Shown one piece after another: positions 32,862 to 42,693 of a stretch of DNA of 64,000 bases. Position 1 is the first letter of the stretch; every line of letters starts with the position of its first letter. A program made the position numbers and the translations under genes. A model generated the notes under the pieces. The model was not told the DNA's origin, searched no databases, and saw nothing but the letters and a program-made list of their open reading frames with translations. The stretch covers positions 1 to 64,000 of the forward strand of contig NZ_FONY01000029.1 in the NCBI RefSeq assembly GCF_900113045.1, in the 5' to 3' direction. The DNA comes from Thermoflexibacter ruber (GTDB lineage: Bacteria > Bacteroidota > Bacteroidia > Cytophagales > Thermoflexibacteraceae).

Positions 32862-35800
32862 AACTCGCTTGGTACTTTCCCAAACTGCTCCTTGAAACAC
32901 TTAGTAAAATAGGAAAGGTTCTCAAAACCAACTTGGAAAGCAATTTCCGAAACATTGGCAGTTTTATTAGTAAGCATTTCGGCAGCTCTGTGCAGGCGAT
33001 AAGTACGCACAAAATCATTGGGAGGTTGATTGATAGTTGCTTTTAGCTTTCTTGAAAGTTGGGAAGGGCTTAGGTTCATCGCTTCCGCAAATTGTTCATT
33101 GTTAAAATCTGCATTGGAGAGATTTGCCTCTATGATATTTTTTACCTTTAGCATAAATTTTTCATCAACAGAAAGCACATCATCTTTAAGTGCAATTTTC
33201 TTATCTGGCACTTTAAGTGGCTGTTTTTTGAACTCCTTACCAAATTTTTCTCTTAAAACCCGACGTTGTTTTACCAAGTTGATGCTGGTAGCCATCAGTT
33301 CTTTGGCATAAAAAGGCTTGACCAAATAGGCATCTGCTCCGCGTTCTATTCCCTCCACCTTGCTTTCTGGATTTGCCTTAGCAGTAAGCATGAGAATAGG
33401 GATATGATTGGTTAATTCATTCTCTTTTAAAAACTTACAAAGTTCAAAGCCATTAATTATGGGCATCATCACGTCAGTAACTATTAAATCTGGTAACTTT
33501 TTGATAGCAATTGCATAGCCTATTTTTCCGTTTTCTGCTAATAAAATATGGAATTTTTCTTGTAAACATTCTTGTAAGTAAACCCTCATGTCTTTATGGT
33601 CTTCTACAATGAGGCAAATAGGTAGTTTTTTGTTGCTTGTTAGCCCCTCCCCTTGCCTCTCCCCGATGGAGAGGGGATTTTTTGTTTCTGTCGCCGTCAT
33701 CACAGACAACTCCTGCGAAATAGTCATTGTCGTTGTTTGTGTCCCTATAAGCAGCTCCTTTACAGGTAATTGCACCCAAAAAGTAGAGCCTTTTTCCTGC
33801 TCGCTTTCTACCATAATGCTCCCTCCAAGCAGTTCTATTAATTCTTTGGTCAAAGCCAGTCCTATGCCACTTCCTTCATATTTTCTTGACAATGAACTTT
33901 CCACTTGGTGAAATCTATCAAAAATTTTGTCAATCTGCTCTTTTGGAATCCCAATGCCTGTATCGCTCACTCGCAAATGCAAAATACCTTTTTGGGCTTC
34001 TGTTTTTTCTACAACAGCACTGAAAGTTACCTTTCCTCCTTCAGGAGTAAATTTAAAAGCATTGGAAATCAGGTTATTGACTATCTTACTGATTTTATCG
34101 CTATCAATTTCAGCTTTATATTGGGTTGAGGGCATGGAAATAGCGAAATCAACGTTTTTATCCTGTCCCAAAGAGTGAAAATTGGCGGCTAACCTTTCTA
34201 AAAAAATAGTGATGTTTTGGGTAGAAGTATGCACTTCCATCGTGCCTGTTTCCAATTTTGCGACATCAAGTAATTGGTTAATGAGTTCCAACAAACGCTT
34301 GGCATTGCGGTAGATGCGGAGAAAGTCAGATTTTAAAGTTTCATCTGTCCCTCCCCTATCTCCCCTGCTGGGAGGGGAATTAGTAAGAAGTTTCTCTATG
34401 GGGCTGATAATCAGCGTAAGCGGAGTACGAAACTCATGAGAGATATTGGAGAAAAATTGGTTTTTGAGTTTGTCGACTTCCTCTAAGCGAGCAGATTTGA
34501 GGGCATTGAGTTCGGCACTTGCTTTGAGCCTTTCTCGCTGAATGATGAGTTTTCTTGCTAAAAGTGCAAGCCCAAGTACTAATAGCGCATAGAAAGTATA
34601 TGCCCACCATGTCAGCCAAAAGGGAGGTAAGATGTTGATTTTGATAGATTTTCCTTTTTCATTCCAAAATCCATCGTGGTTGCTTGCCTTGACTTGAAAG
34701 GTATATTCCCCATGAGGCAGATTAGTATAAGTAGCAGTGCGATTATTTCCTACTTGTACCCAATCTTTGTCGTAACCAACTAACTGATAGGCATATTGGT
34801 TTTTTTCAGGTTTAGTGTAGCTCAATGCAGAAAAAGATAGAGAGATAAAGTTTTGATAGTAGGGCAGAGTAATTTCCTTTATAAAATCCAGTTCTTTGGC
34901 AAAAATGGTATCTCTATTATTGATTTGGAACTTAGTAAGCACAATGTTGGGGGGAATGGTATCTTTAAGAAACTCTTTAGGTTGCCACTCATAATAGCCG
35001 TATTCTTCTCCTAAAAGGAGTTTTCCATTGCTTAAAAGGCAGAGTGGGTCATCTATGAAAGCTTTTTCTTCAACGAAATCAGTATTATCATGGAAAGTAA
35101 ACTGCTCCTTTTTAGTATCATATTTGGCAAGGTGAAAATCAAAACTAATCCAGAGGTCATCGTTTCTGTCAAAGATAATATGCCCAACTAATAAATCTTT
35201 TTTAAGATGCGCCATAGGTATAGACTTTATCTGCTTACTTTCTGGCTGATAGACATACAAAGGATTAGTTTTTTTACTTTTGATTTTAAGTCTTGTCCCT
35301 ATCCAAAGTTGATTTTTTTTATCTTTTTCTATACCTCTAATTTCTATGCTATCAAAAAAAGTTAATTCACTTTTAGAAATAAAAGTTTTGCTTTTCATGT
35401 CAAAAACTCTCATACCCATCGTAGAACCAATGTATATCTTTTTATCGTGTTCTATGATATGTCTAAAATGAGTTTCATATTTATCGGGCAGAGGGGGATA
35501 ATGTATAAAATTTTGTCTATCTGGCGAAATGCGAAAAACTCCGTGGCGGCGCGACCCTGACCATAAGTAGCCCTCGCTATCTTCGTAAAGTGCATAAAAC
35601 ACCTCATCTTGAATCAGTTTTTGCATTTCCGCATATTTTTCGTAGGGTCGCAACTGCTTTTTTAGCGTATCTAAATAGTACATACCATTGCGGGCATTGA
35701 CCCAAATCCTGCCGCTTCTATCTTTGTATATCTTGGTGATTTCAAAGGCATTGTTTATTTTTCCATTGGGTAATACTTGTCCTCTAATTACCTCTATTAC

Positions 35801-37021
35801 TCGGTGAGTAGTATCTAAAACATGCAGCCCCATGTTTGCATAAGTCCCCGCATACAAGCGATTGGATTGGGGAATTTCTAACAAAGCAGACACCCACCAA
35901 TTAAAATTGTTATATGTGCTTTCGTCCTTTATTTTTTGAGAAAGAGTATAAAATTGAAATTGTTGGAGTTGTGGAGGAATCATCATCAATGGGGCGGTAG
36001 GGGTATTCATTCCTATCCACAGATTCCCCTTGCTATCTTGGAAAATTGCTTTAAATATAAGCGTATTGGGCAAAAGTTGGGAAGGACTTGCCACCCATTG
36101 AGTAATTTTTGGGGATATGGTATGAAAAACGTACAAACCATTTAACCTGCCCGTATAAAGCCAAAGTTCATGTGAAGATTTATGGAGTAGATAGGCTCTC
36201 TGTAGATTAGCGGGAAATTGGTAAGAAAAGTAATCTGTCAATTCAGATTTAGCTTTATCAAATTTTTTAACAAACAATTGATTATTAATTCCTACTGGTA
36301 AAAAAATTTCTCCCTTCTCATCTTGATAGAGATTATCTACTACTGAATATTTATCTGTACCCAAAATAGGATAAAGGCTATGCTTTTTTGACACAATGTC
36401 TAATGAAAATAAGTAATATTTCTCTTGCAAATAGTGATAAACCACTCCCCACAAAAGATTTTTATTATGTTTGTCTTTGAGCAAGGATTCATAGCTTTTA
36501 CGGAAAGAAAATTCCTTAGCGAAGCGCACTAAAGTATCTGCGAGAAACTTCTGATTTTGGTAAGAAAAGGCATAGACCGACGAGTTAAAACTCCCAAATA
36601 ATTGCCCTGTTTTTTCTGCCAACAAATAGCCCTCTCCTTGGAAAAGTTCCCAATCTGGACGCGCCCATTGTTTGGTAGGAATATCATATACTGTAATTTG
36701 CCTCCCCCAAGTGCTATATCCCAAAATTTTATCTTGAGGAGTAATGTACAAGTACTCCCCCAAATCTAATATTGTGGAATCTCCACCCTTTGCTTCTGTG
36801 AAACTTCTCCCATCAAACTTGAATAAACCTCTATCTGTTCCTAACCAAATCATGCCTCTGTTGTCCTCTGCAATCGCACTTACCATATTCACATTTAGCC
36901 CTTGTGATTTGTCATAGGTCTTGAAGTTAAAATATTGAATAGGAATATCTTTTTGTTTTTGACTAAAACAAGGAGAAAGGAAAGCAAAGGAGCATAGCCA
37001 AAAAAAGATAAGCAGTTTCAA
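32858..37021 (-). CDS. Hybrid two-component system protein: propeller sensor, kinase, receiver, AraC output
   Basis: This 1387-residue protein has a signal peptide of about 1-20, then a periplasmic seven-bladed two-component propeller array (about 28-720; repeats such as NRGMIWLGTDRGLFKFDG, SKGNLWIGMNTP, RSGRIWVNARNGMYYLD). It continues with a Y_Y_Y domain (about 740-810), a TM helix (about 815-835), HisKA with NISHEFRTPLTLI, an HATPase (NLISNAFKFTPEGG, DTGIGIP, GSGIGLAL), a receiver (VTDVMMP with the phospho-Asp, LVKPF) and an AraC HTH pair at the end (FNNEQFAEAMNLSPSQLSRKL, EIAFQVGFENLSYFTKCFKEQFG). It senses a periplasmic ligand and regulates transcription directly. Two low-complexity peptides (SPPSRGDRGG between the HisKA helices, NPLSIGERQGEGL before the receiver) come from in-frame palindromic repeats. 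Confidence 0.95.
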   Translation of the reverse strand: MKLLIFFWLCSFAFLSPCFSQKQKDIPIQYFNFKTYDKSQGLNVNMVSAIAEDNRGMIWLGTDRGLFKFDGRSFTEAKGGDSTILDLGEYLYITPQDKILGYSTWGRQITVYDIPTKQWARPDWELFQGEGYLLAEKTGQLFGSFNSSVYAFSYQNQKFLADTLVRFAKEFSFRKSYESLLKDKHNKNLLWGVVYHYLQEKYYLFSLDIVSKKHSLYPILGTDKYSVVDNLYQDEKGEIFLPVGINNQLFVKKFDKAKSELTDYFSYQFPANLQRAYLLHKSSHELWLYTGRLNGLYVFHTISPKITQWVASPSQLLPNTLIFKAIFQDSKGNLWIGMNTPTAPLMMIPPQLQQFQFYTLSQKIKDESTYNNFNWWVSALLEIPQSNRLYAGTYANMGLHVLDTTHRVIEVIRGQVLPNGKINNAFEITKIYKDRSGRIWVNARNGMYYLDTLKKQLRPYEKYAEMQKLIQDEVFYALYEDSEGYLWSGSRRHGVFRISPDRQNFIHYPPLPDKYETHFRHIIEHDKKIYIGSTMGMRVFDMKSKTFISKSELTFFDSIEIRGIEKDKKNQLWIGTRLKIKSKKTNPLYVYQPESKQIKSIPMAHLKKDLLVGHIIFDRNDDLWISFDFHLAKYDTKKEQFTFHDNTDFVEEKAFIDDPLCLLSNGKLLLGEEYGYYEWQPKEFLKDTIPPNIVLTKFQINNRDTIFAKELDFIKEITLPYYQNFISLSFSALSYTKPEKNQYAYQLVGYDKDWVQVGNNRTATYTNLPHGEYTFQVKASNHDGFWNEKGKSIKINILPPFWLTWWAYTFYALLVLGLALLARKLIIQRERLKASAELNALKSARLEEVDKLKNQFFSNISHEFRTPLTLIISPIEKLLTNSPPSRGDRGGTDETLKSDFLRIYRNAKRLLELINQLLDVAKLETGTMEVHTSTQNITIFLERLAANFHSLGQDKNVDFAISMPSTQYKAEIDSDKISKIVNNLISNAFKFTPEGGKVTFSAVVEKTEAQKGILHLRVSDTGIGIPKEQIDKIFDRFHQVESSLSRKYEGSGIGLALTKELIELLGGSIMVESEQEKGSTFWVQLPVKELLIGTQTTTMTISQELSVMTATETKNPLSIGERQGEGLTSNKKLPICLIVEDHKDMRVYLQECLQEKFHILLAENGKIGYAIAIKKLPDLIVTDVMMPIINGFELCKFLKENELTNHIPILMLTAKANPESKVEGIERGADAYLVKPFYAKELMATSINLVKQRRVLREKFGKEFKKQPLKVPDKKIALKDDVLSVDEKFMLKVKNIIEANLSNADFNNEQFAEAMNLSPSQLSRKLKATINQPPNDFVRTYRLHRAAEMLTNKTANVSEIAFQVGFENLSYFTKCFKEQFGKVPSEF
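33641..33682. repeat. In-frame palindromic repeat in the hybrid sensor, copy 1
   Basis: CCTCTCC-CCGAT-GGAGAGG (33656-33674) inside GCCCCTCCCC..GAGGGGATTT. It encodes NPLSIGERQGEGL, in the linker between the kinase and receiver domains. Confidence 0.7.
34349..34380. repeat. In-frame palindromic repeat in the hybrid sensor, copy 2
   Basis: GTCCCTCCCC and the partly complementary GGGAGGGGAA around TATCTCCCCTGCT. It encodes NSPPSRGDRGGTDE in the loop after the phospho-acceptor helix of HisKA. Confidence 0.65.
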
Positions 37022-37052
37022 AGCATTGTATTTTGAGCAGACGTTTTCTTAA

Positions 37053-37084
37053 CAAATTTAACAAATTGAAATCAAATTTGCAAT
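37053..37084 (-). promoter_or_regulatory. Promoter of the hybrid sensor gene
   Basis: On the minus strand: ATTG (37084-37081), 20-base spacer, TAAATTTG (37060-37053), about 32 bases before the ATG. Confidence 0.5.
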
Positions 37085-37210
37085 TTTCGTTTAAGGTTTA
37101 TGTGGTAAAACTAAATAAAACTTAAACTTTTCCTAATTTTTTACTGAATCTGCTATTTTGCAAAATATATATCACTGTAAATCAATAAAAAATTACTATT
37201 TTCATAAAGA

Positions 37211-37245
37211 TTGATTTTTAAGTTACAAAAATTTTCCTATCTTTG
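37211..37245 (+). promoter_or_regulatory. Promoter upstream of parC
   Basis: TATCTTTG at 37238-37245, with TTG at 37211-37213 at a long 24-base spacing. The ATG at 37290 lies 44 bases downstream. The rest of the gap 37022-37289 shows nothing else clear. Confidence 0.45.
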
Positions 37246-37289
37246 CCCTTCATTAGCCATTAATCAATTAGTCATTAGTAATTAATCCA

Positions 37290-39767
37290 ATGGAAGACAG
37301 CCACTTACATGATGTACTCCCTGTTTCGGGAATGTATGAAAACTGGTTTTTAGAATATGCCTCTTACGTAATTTTGGAACGTGCCGTCCCTGCTTTGAAT
37401 GATGGTTTAAAGCCTGTTCAACGCCGCATCTTGCACGCTATGAAGGAGATGGACGATGGACGATACAATAAAGTGGCTAACATCATTGGGCAAACTATGC
37501 AGTATCACCCGCATGGAGATGCTTCTATTGGCGATGCTATGGTTGGCTTGGGGCAGAAAGACTTACTTATTGATACACAAGGGAATTGGGGCGATATTCG
37601 CACAGGGGACGGGGCAGCGGCTCCACGCTATATCGAGGCTCGCTTGTCCAAATTTGCTTTGGAAGTGGTTTTCAATCCGCAAACTACCGAGTGGCAACTC
37701 TCTTATGATGGGCGTAAAAATGAGCCTGTTACGCTTCCTGTAAAGTTTCCTTTGCTCTTGGCACAGGGAACAGAAGGCATTGCGGTTGGGCTTTCTACCA
37801 AGATTTTACCCCATAATTTCATAGAACTCATCAAAGCCTCTATAGATTATTTGAGAGGCAAACCTTTTGAAATTTTCCCCGATTTTCCTACTGGAGGCTT
37901 GATAGATGTTACCAACTACAATCAAGGACGAAAAGGCGGGAAAGTAAGGGTAAGGGCAAGGATAGAAGAATTGGACTCTAAAACTTTGGTTATCAAAGAT
38001 GTACCTTTTGGTGTAACTACTGACGGTTTGATGGAATCCATAGTAAAAGCAAACGACTCGGGCAAAATCAAAATCAAAAAAGTTACTGACAATACTGCCA
38101 AAGAGGTCGAAATCCAAGTAGCTTTGGCACCAGGCGTTTCTCCTGATATTACTATGAGTGCGCTGTATGCCTTTACGGATTGCGAAGTTTCCATTTCGCC
38201 TAATGCTTGCGTGATTATTGACGAAAAACCGCTTTTTACCAGCGTGGACGAGATGCTCAAAGTTTGTACGGACAATACAGTAAAACTTCTTGAAAAAGAG
38301 CTACTTATCCGCAGACATGAGCTAATGGAAAAACTTTTGTATTCTTCTTTGGAAAAGATTTTTATAGAAAACCGAATTTATAGGGACATAGAAGAAGCCA
38401 CCACTTGGGAAATGGTCTTGCAAATCATAGATGAAGGCATAGAACCTTATAAACCACAGTTTTACAGAGAAATTACCCAAGATGACATTATTAAACTTAC
38501 TGAAATCAAAATCAAACGCATTTCCAAATACGACGCTTTCAAGGCAGATGAACTGATGAGAAATTTGGAAAATGAGTTGAAAGAAGTAGAGTATAACCTT
38601 GAAAATTTGATAGAATACGCCATCTCTTATTATAAAAACTTACTGACTAAATACGGCAAAGGCAGAGAACGTAAAACAGAAATTCGCACTTTTGATGTAA
38701 TCACCGCTACCAAAGTTGCCGCTAACAATCAAAAACTTTACATCAATAGGGCTGATGGCTTTATAGGCTACGGTTTGAAAAAAGATGAGTACATTTCAGA
38801 ATGTTCTGACATAGACGATATTATTGTCTTTTTAAAAGACGGTAAATTCAAAGTAGTGAAAATTGCCGAAAAGGTTTTCGTAGGCAAGGACATCATTCAC
38901 GCTGAGGTTTTCAACAAAGATGATGAGAGAAAAGTCTATAATGCCGCCTACTTGGACGGCGAAACGGGCATAACGTATGTAAAACGCTTTCAAGTCGGGG
39001 GGATTACCAGAGATAGAGAAAATGACATTACCAGAGGAACAAAACATTCTAAGATTTGGTACTTTTCCGCTAACCCCAATGGAGAAGCAGAAACCATCAC
39101 CGTCCAACTTACCCCAGCTTGCAAGGCAAAAATCAAGGTTTTTGACTTTGACTTTGCGACCTTGGCAATTAAAGGGCGTTCCGCTCAAGGCAATATTTTG
39201 ACCAAGTACCCTGTTCGCAATATCAAGTTCAAAATGGCTGGAGGCTCTACTTTGGGCGGATTGAATATTTACTACGACAACAAAATAGGGAGGCTAAATA
39301 CCGAAGAAAGAGGCATTTACTTAGGTTCTTTCCAATCCGACGATAAGATTTTAGCCCTTTATACTGATGGCACTTACGAAATCATGAACGCAGACTTGGC
39401 AAATCGCTATGAAATTGCGGAAGTCGTGAGTCTGCACAAGTTTGACCCCAAAGCCATTGTCTCGGCTGTCTATTTTGATGGAGAAAATGAAAACTTCTAT
39501 ATCAAACGCTTTTTGATAGAAACTACTACCGTAGGCAAGAAATTTTCTTTCATCACCGAACACAAAAAGTCTAAGCTATTGATGGCTACCGTAGCCGAGC
39601 AACCTCAAATTAAAATTACCTCTATCAACGAGGCAAAGAAAGAAGTGAGCAATATCTACGACGTGGACTTGCTTACCGAAGTCAGAGGTTGGAAGGCACT
39701 CGGCACGCGGCTACCACAGCTCAGGATAAAGAGCGTGCAAATAGTTTCTGAGGGAGAAGGGGAGTAA
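37290..39767 (+). CDS. parC: DNA topoisomerase IV (gyrase/topoisomerase type IIA) subunit A
   Basis: This 825-residue protein has the breakage-reunion domain of type IIA topoisomerases. It shows the N-terminal EYASYVILERAVPALNDGLKPVQRRIL, the quinolone-region stretch QYHPHGDASIGDAMVGLGQ and the active-site Tyr in GAAAPRYIEARLSKFA (Y114). The C-terminal beta-pinwheel (about 500-800) is divergent with no strong GyrA box, so ParC is more likely than GyrA. A Ser at the usual first resistance position is replaced by Ala (DAS). I believe this is ordinary for the phylum and not a resistance change. The partner parE is not next to it. Confidence 0.9.
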   Translation: MEDSHLHDVLPVSGMYENWFLEYASYVILERAVPALNDGLKPVQRRILHAMKEMDDGRYNKVANIIGQTMQYHPHGDASIGDAMVGLGQKDLLIDTQGNWGDIRTGDGAAAPRYIEARLSKFALEVVFNPQTTEWQLSYDGRKNEPVTLPVKFPLLLAQGTEGIAVGLSTKILPHNFIELIKASIDYLRGKPFEIFPDFPTGGLIDVTNYNQGRKGGKVRVRARIEELDSKTLVIKDVPFGVTTDGLMESIVKANDSGKIKIKKVTDNTAKEVEIQVALAPGVSPDITMSALYAFTDCEVSISPNACVIIDEKPLFTSVDEMLKVCTDNTVKLLEKELLIRRHELMEKLLYSSLEKIFIENRIYRDIEEATTWEMVLQIIDEGIEPYKPQFYREITQDDIIKLTEIKIKRISKYDAFKADELMRNLENELKEVEYNLENLIEYAISYYKNLLTKYGKGRERKTEIRTFDVITATKVAANNQKLYINRADGFIGYGLKKDEYISECSDIDDIIVFLKDGKFKVVKIAEKVFVGKDIIHAEVFNKDDERKVYNAAYLDGETGITYVKRFQVGGITRDRENDITRGTKHSKIWYFSANPNGEAETITVQLTPACKAKIKVFDFDFATLAIKGRSAQGNILTKYPVRNIKFKMAGGSTLGGLNIYYDNKIGRLNTEERGIYLGSFQSDDKILALYTDGTYEIMNADLANRYEIAEVVSLHKFDPKAIVSAVYFDGENENFYIKRFLIETTTVGKKFSFITEHKKSKLLMATVAEQPQIKITSINEAKKEVSNIYDVDLLTEVRGWKALGTRLPQLRIKSVQIVSEGEGE

Positions 39768-39770
39768 ATT

Positions 39771-41255
39771 TTATATTTGCTTATCTCTCTTCATTTTATT
39801 ATACGCAATAATACCGCTTAGTACCACGCCCGGTATGCCTTGACCAGGGTAAGTAGTATCGCCGCAGAGGTATGCCCCTTTGCTATCTAAGCGGCTATCT
39901 ATCATCTGCCAAGGTTTGATTTTTAGATACTGAGGGTAGCCACCTACAAAACCGTATTTGCGGTTCGTCCACTTTTCCCAAGCAGTGGGGGTAGAAGAAT
40001 GAGCGTAGATAACCTCTTCTTTTTTTAAAAAACCCCGCTTTTCTAAGGCTTCAAGGATAGCTTCTTCTGCTTTTGCCTTGTCAAAGGTCATGTTTGCTGC
40101 GGGATTTTTTACGTGTGTGCTGATAGAGGCAACCATGCTATTAGGCTCATCACATCGGCTTTGGTCGTGGGGGTGGTTCAAGCTGAGAAAAATACTCGCC
40201 GAGCCTACCTGTGGCAGAGGCTTTTCAAGGTGAATTTGGTAGTGAATGCAGTCAAACTCTTTAGTTTTTTTAAAGCCAATACCCATTTGGAAAGCACTGT
40301 TGAGTTGGGGAGAGAGCATTTGCTTTTCTTGTAAAGGCTTGATGAACTTTTCTTTGCCTTCCCATAATTCCAAAGTATTATTAATAGGAATACCTGAAAC
40401 GAGAATAGGAGCATAAAACTCCTGTACCTCTTTGCCCTTGGGCTTGACGGTCAAGTGATAAAGATTATTTTTTGAACTGATTTTTTCTACTTTATGCCTC
40501 AAGAAAAGCGTTGAGCCTTGTGTTTCTAAATACTTTACTAAGGGACTGACCAAGTTGATAAGCCCACCATTGATATAGTAATTGCCGTAGTTGGTATAGC
40601 AAAGGGCTGTAGCCCCGAAAAGTACATTGACTTCCTGCAAGTAGTTTTGGGCAGTAATGAGCAACTGCTCGTTTACAAAATCTACAAAAGGCTGATTGTC
40701 CAACAAATCATATTTTTTCAACAGCCACTCCATAGAAAAAAAGGCGTAACCTGCGTATCGCAACTGCTTGAGATTGACATTTTTTGCACAATAAAGTAAA
40801 TCAGAAAAATTGCTTGGGGGGAAGGCTGTCTGCTCCAAAGAAGTTTCCCAAACAAACTGGCTAACTTGATAGCAAAACTTCCAAAAAGCCCGTTGGTTTT
40901 TCTTGCCAAATACTCGCTCTGCTTCCTCTATCCATTGGTCTAAGTCTTTATAGCGATGAATAACTACACCATTTTTCATTACTATTTTCATAGGCAAATC
41001 TAACTCAACTACTTCTAAAGCAACCCCTATTTCATCTAACAGATACCTCAGAGGCATATTTTTGTCCAAGCCGACCAAAGTAGTAGCCCCACTCTCAAAA
41101 ACAAAGCCTTTTCGCCAATAGGAACTTGTGCAGCCTCCCGCTAACCAATTTTGCTCTAAAATACCCACCTTTTTCCCCTCTTTGGCTAATAAGCACGCCA
41201 CCGTAAGCGAACCCATGCCACTCCCTATGACTAAGGCATCAAACCGATTTGACAT
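39771..41255 (-). CDS. FAD-dependent oxidoreductase of the phytoene desaturase / retinol saturase family
   Basis: This 494-residue protein has the dinucleotide site DALVIGSGMGSLTVACLLAKEGKKVGILEQNWLAGGCTSSYWRKGFVFESGATTLVGLD (GxGxGS-like and the E of beta-2). The C-terminal flavin-binding end is present as GAYLCGDTTYPGQGIPGVVLSGIIAYN. This is the carotenoid isomerase / CrtH-like / retinol 13,14-saturase group. Its substrate could be a carotenoid or another polyene, but no other carotenoid gene lies nearby. It is convergent with parC, the stop codons separated by only three bases. Confidence 0.85.
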   Translation of the reverse strand: MSNRFDALVIGSGMGSLTVACLLAKEGKKVGILEQNWLAGGCTSSYWRKGFVFESGATTLVGLDKNMPLRYLLDEIGVALEVVELDLPMKIVMKNGVVIHRYKDLDQWIEEAERVFGKKNQRAFWKFCYQVSQFVWETSLEQTAFPPSNFSDLLYCAKNVNLKQLRYAGYAFFSMEWLLKKYDLLDNQPFVDFVNEQLLITAQNYLQEVNVLFGATALCYTNYGNYYINGGLINLVSPLVKYLETQGSTLFLRHKVEKISSKNNLYHLTVKPKGKEVQEFYAPILVSGIPINNTLELWEGKEKFIKPLQEKQMLSPQLNSAFQMGIGFKKTKEFDCIHYQIHLEKPLPQVGSASIFLSLNHPHDQSRCDEPNSMVASISTHVKNPAANMTFDKAKAEEAILEALEKRGFLKKEEVIYAHSSTPTAWEKWTNRKYGFVGGYPQYLKIKPWQMIDSRLDSKGAYLCGDTTYPGQGIPGVVLSGIIAYNKMKRDKQI

Positions 41256-41400
41256 GATTAGTAATTAATTTATACAACTTATATCAAAATTTTTCTATTA
41301 TAATTTGATATGCAAGCAAATTGTTATGGCTTTGACAAAATCTGTAGCAATAAAAGCTTTAAATAAAAACCGTATATTGTTTTCAAATCCTTTGTATCAG

Positions 41401-41434
41401 TTTGTTATATGCCACTTGTTTTTTCATATTTTTG
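41401..41434 (+). promoter_or_regulatory. Promoter of the tryptophan dioxygenase gene
   Basis: TTTG (41401-41404), 22-base spacer, TATTTTTG (41427-41434), a good Bacteroidota promoter with a leader of about 80 bases. Confidence 0.6.
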
Positions 41435-41522
41435 TAATCAATCGTACACAGACAGGAAATATAACTTTATAGCGATTGACCATTTTTAGTAGTTTTCAGA
41501 GAACTTTAAAAACATATTTTTT

Positions 41523-42491
41523 ATGAACAACAATGATATTCCTTCGCATATCTTGGCTCAGGTAGAAAAGTTGGAACAGAAATACGAGGCAATGGGGCAG
41601 GACTTATCCTCTTACTTAGACGGCTTGCTCTATGCCAACTACCTGACTTATTGGGACTATATTCATTTGGACACCCTACTTAGCTTGCAAAATCCCAAAA
41701 CAGATTTTCCCGATGAGCAGATTTTTATTATTTATCATCAAATTACAGAACTATACTTCAAACTTATCCTTTTGGAAATTAAGCAGATAACTAAGCATGA
41801 TTACTTGACAGAAGATTTTTTTACTGCCCGTTTGAAACGCATTAATCGGTACCTTGCGTATCTGGTGCATACTTTTGAGATTATGGGCGAGGGCATGGAA
41901 AGGGAGCAGTTTCTCAAATTTCGTATGTCTCTGCTCCCTGCGAGTGGCTTCCAATCAGGACAGTTTCGCATGATAGAGATTTGTGCTACGGATTTCAAAT
42001 ATTTAGTAGAAAAAAATTTTTTTAAGCAAATAGACACACATACGACCATAGAGGAAATGTATGAACATATTTATTGGAAATATGGCGCAACCGAATTAGC
42101 TACAGGAAAAAAAACGCTTACACTGAAACAGTTTGAGGACAAATACGCCGAGACTTTTATCAGATTAGCCAAAGAACATATAGAAACCAATTTTTTGCGA
42201 CTTTTTAAAAGGAAATTTTCTCAGTCAGAAAGCATAAAAAGTGAACTTCGCAAATTTGATGCACTACTAAACATAGATTGGAAGTTGGCTCACTTTGGTT
42301 CTGCGGTACGCTATTTGCATAAAGAACCCGCAGATATTGCCGCTACTGGGGGAACTAATTGGCAGAAATACCTGCCTCCAAGATTTCAAAAAATAATTTT
42401 TTTCCCTGAACTTTGGACAGAGGATGAAAAAGAAAATTGGGGAAAAAGCTGGGTAGTAGAACGATTTGGAAAGGAGAGTTCGCATCGTTAA
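41523..42491 (+). CDS. kynA: Tryptophan 2,3-dioxygenase family protein
   Basis: This 322-residue protein is a heme enzyme that opens the indole ring of tryptophan to N-formylkynurenine. Conserved stretches are YWDYIHLDTLLSLQNPKTD, DEQIFIIYHQITELYFKLILLEI (active-site His H72) and the late RYLHKEPADIAATGGTNWQKYLPP with FFPELW. The heme-ligand His is probably the one in KLAHFGSAVRYL. The family usually has about 280 residues, so this copy carries some extra helices (about 150-220). No kynureninase or formamidase gene is adjacent, so it may feed a dispersed kynurenine pathway. Confidence 0.85.
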   Translation: MNNNDIPSHILAQVEKLEQKYEAMGQDLSSYLDGLLYANYLTYWDYIHLDTLLSLQNPKTDFPDEQIFIIYHQITELYFKLILLEIKQITKHDYLTEDFFTARLKRINRYLAYLVHTFEIMGEGMEREQFLKFRMSLLPASGFQSGQFRMIEICATDFKYLVEKNFFKQIDTHTTIEEMYEHIYWKYGATELATGKKTLTLKQFEDKYAETFIRLAKEHIETNFLRLFKRKFSQSESIKSELRKFDALLNIDWKLAHFGSAVRYLHKEPADIAATGGTNWQKYLPPRFQKIIFFPELWTEDEKENWGKSWVVERFGKESSHR

Positions 42492-42693
42492 AACTTGGAG
42501 GGGCTTCTATCTGGTATTATACTTATGCTATCATTGCTAAAAATTGCTGATATTTTGCTTTTTTAGGAACTATATTACTCTTTTTTTATAATTTTATGTG
42601 TATAATTTATCAGAATTTTCCGTTGTTTTATATATATTTGCCTTTTCCCTTTCTACTCATTGTTTTAACCTTAATATTTAGGATAGTCCACTT

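Noticed and set aside
32325-32900. Minus-strand frame of 191 codons across the end of the AAA-ATPase gene
   Set aside because: Antisense to the conserved nuclease domain, and the sequence is Cys/Phe-rich nonsense.
37509-37526. Quinolone-resistance change in parC (Ala where Ser is usual)
   Set aside because: I believe the same DAS order is normal in ParC of this phylum, so no resistance is inferred.
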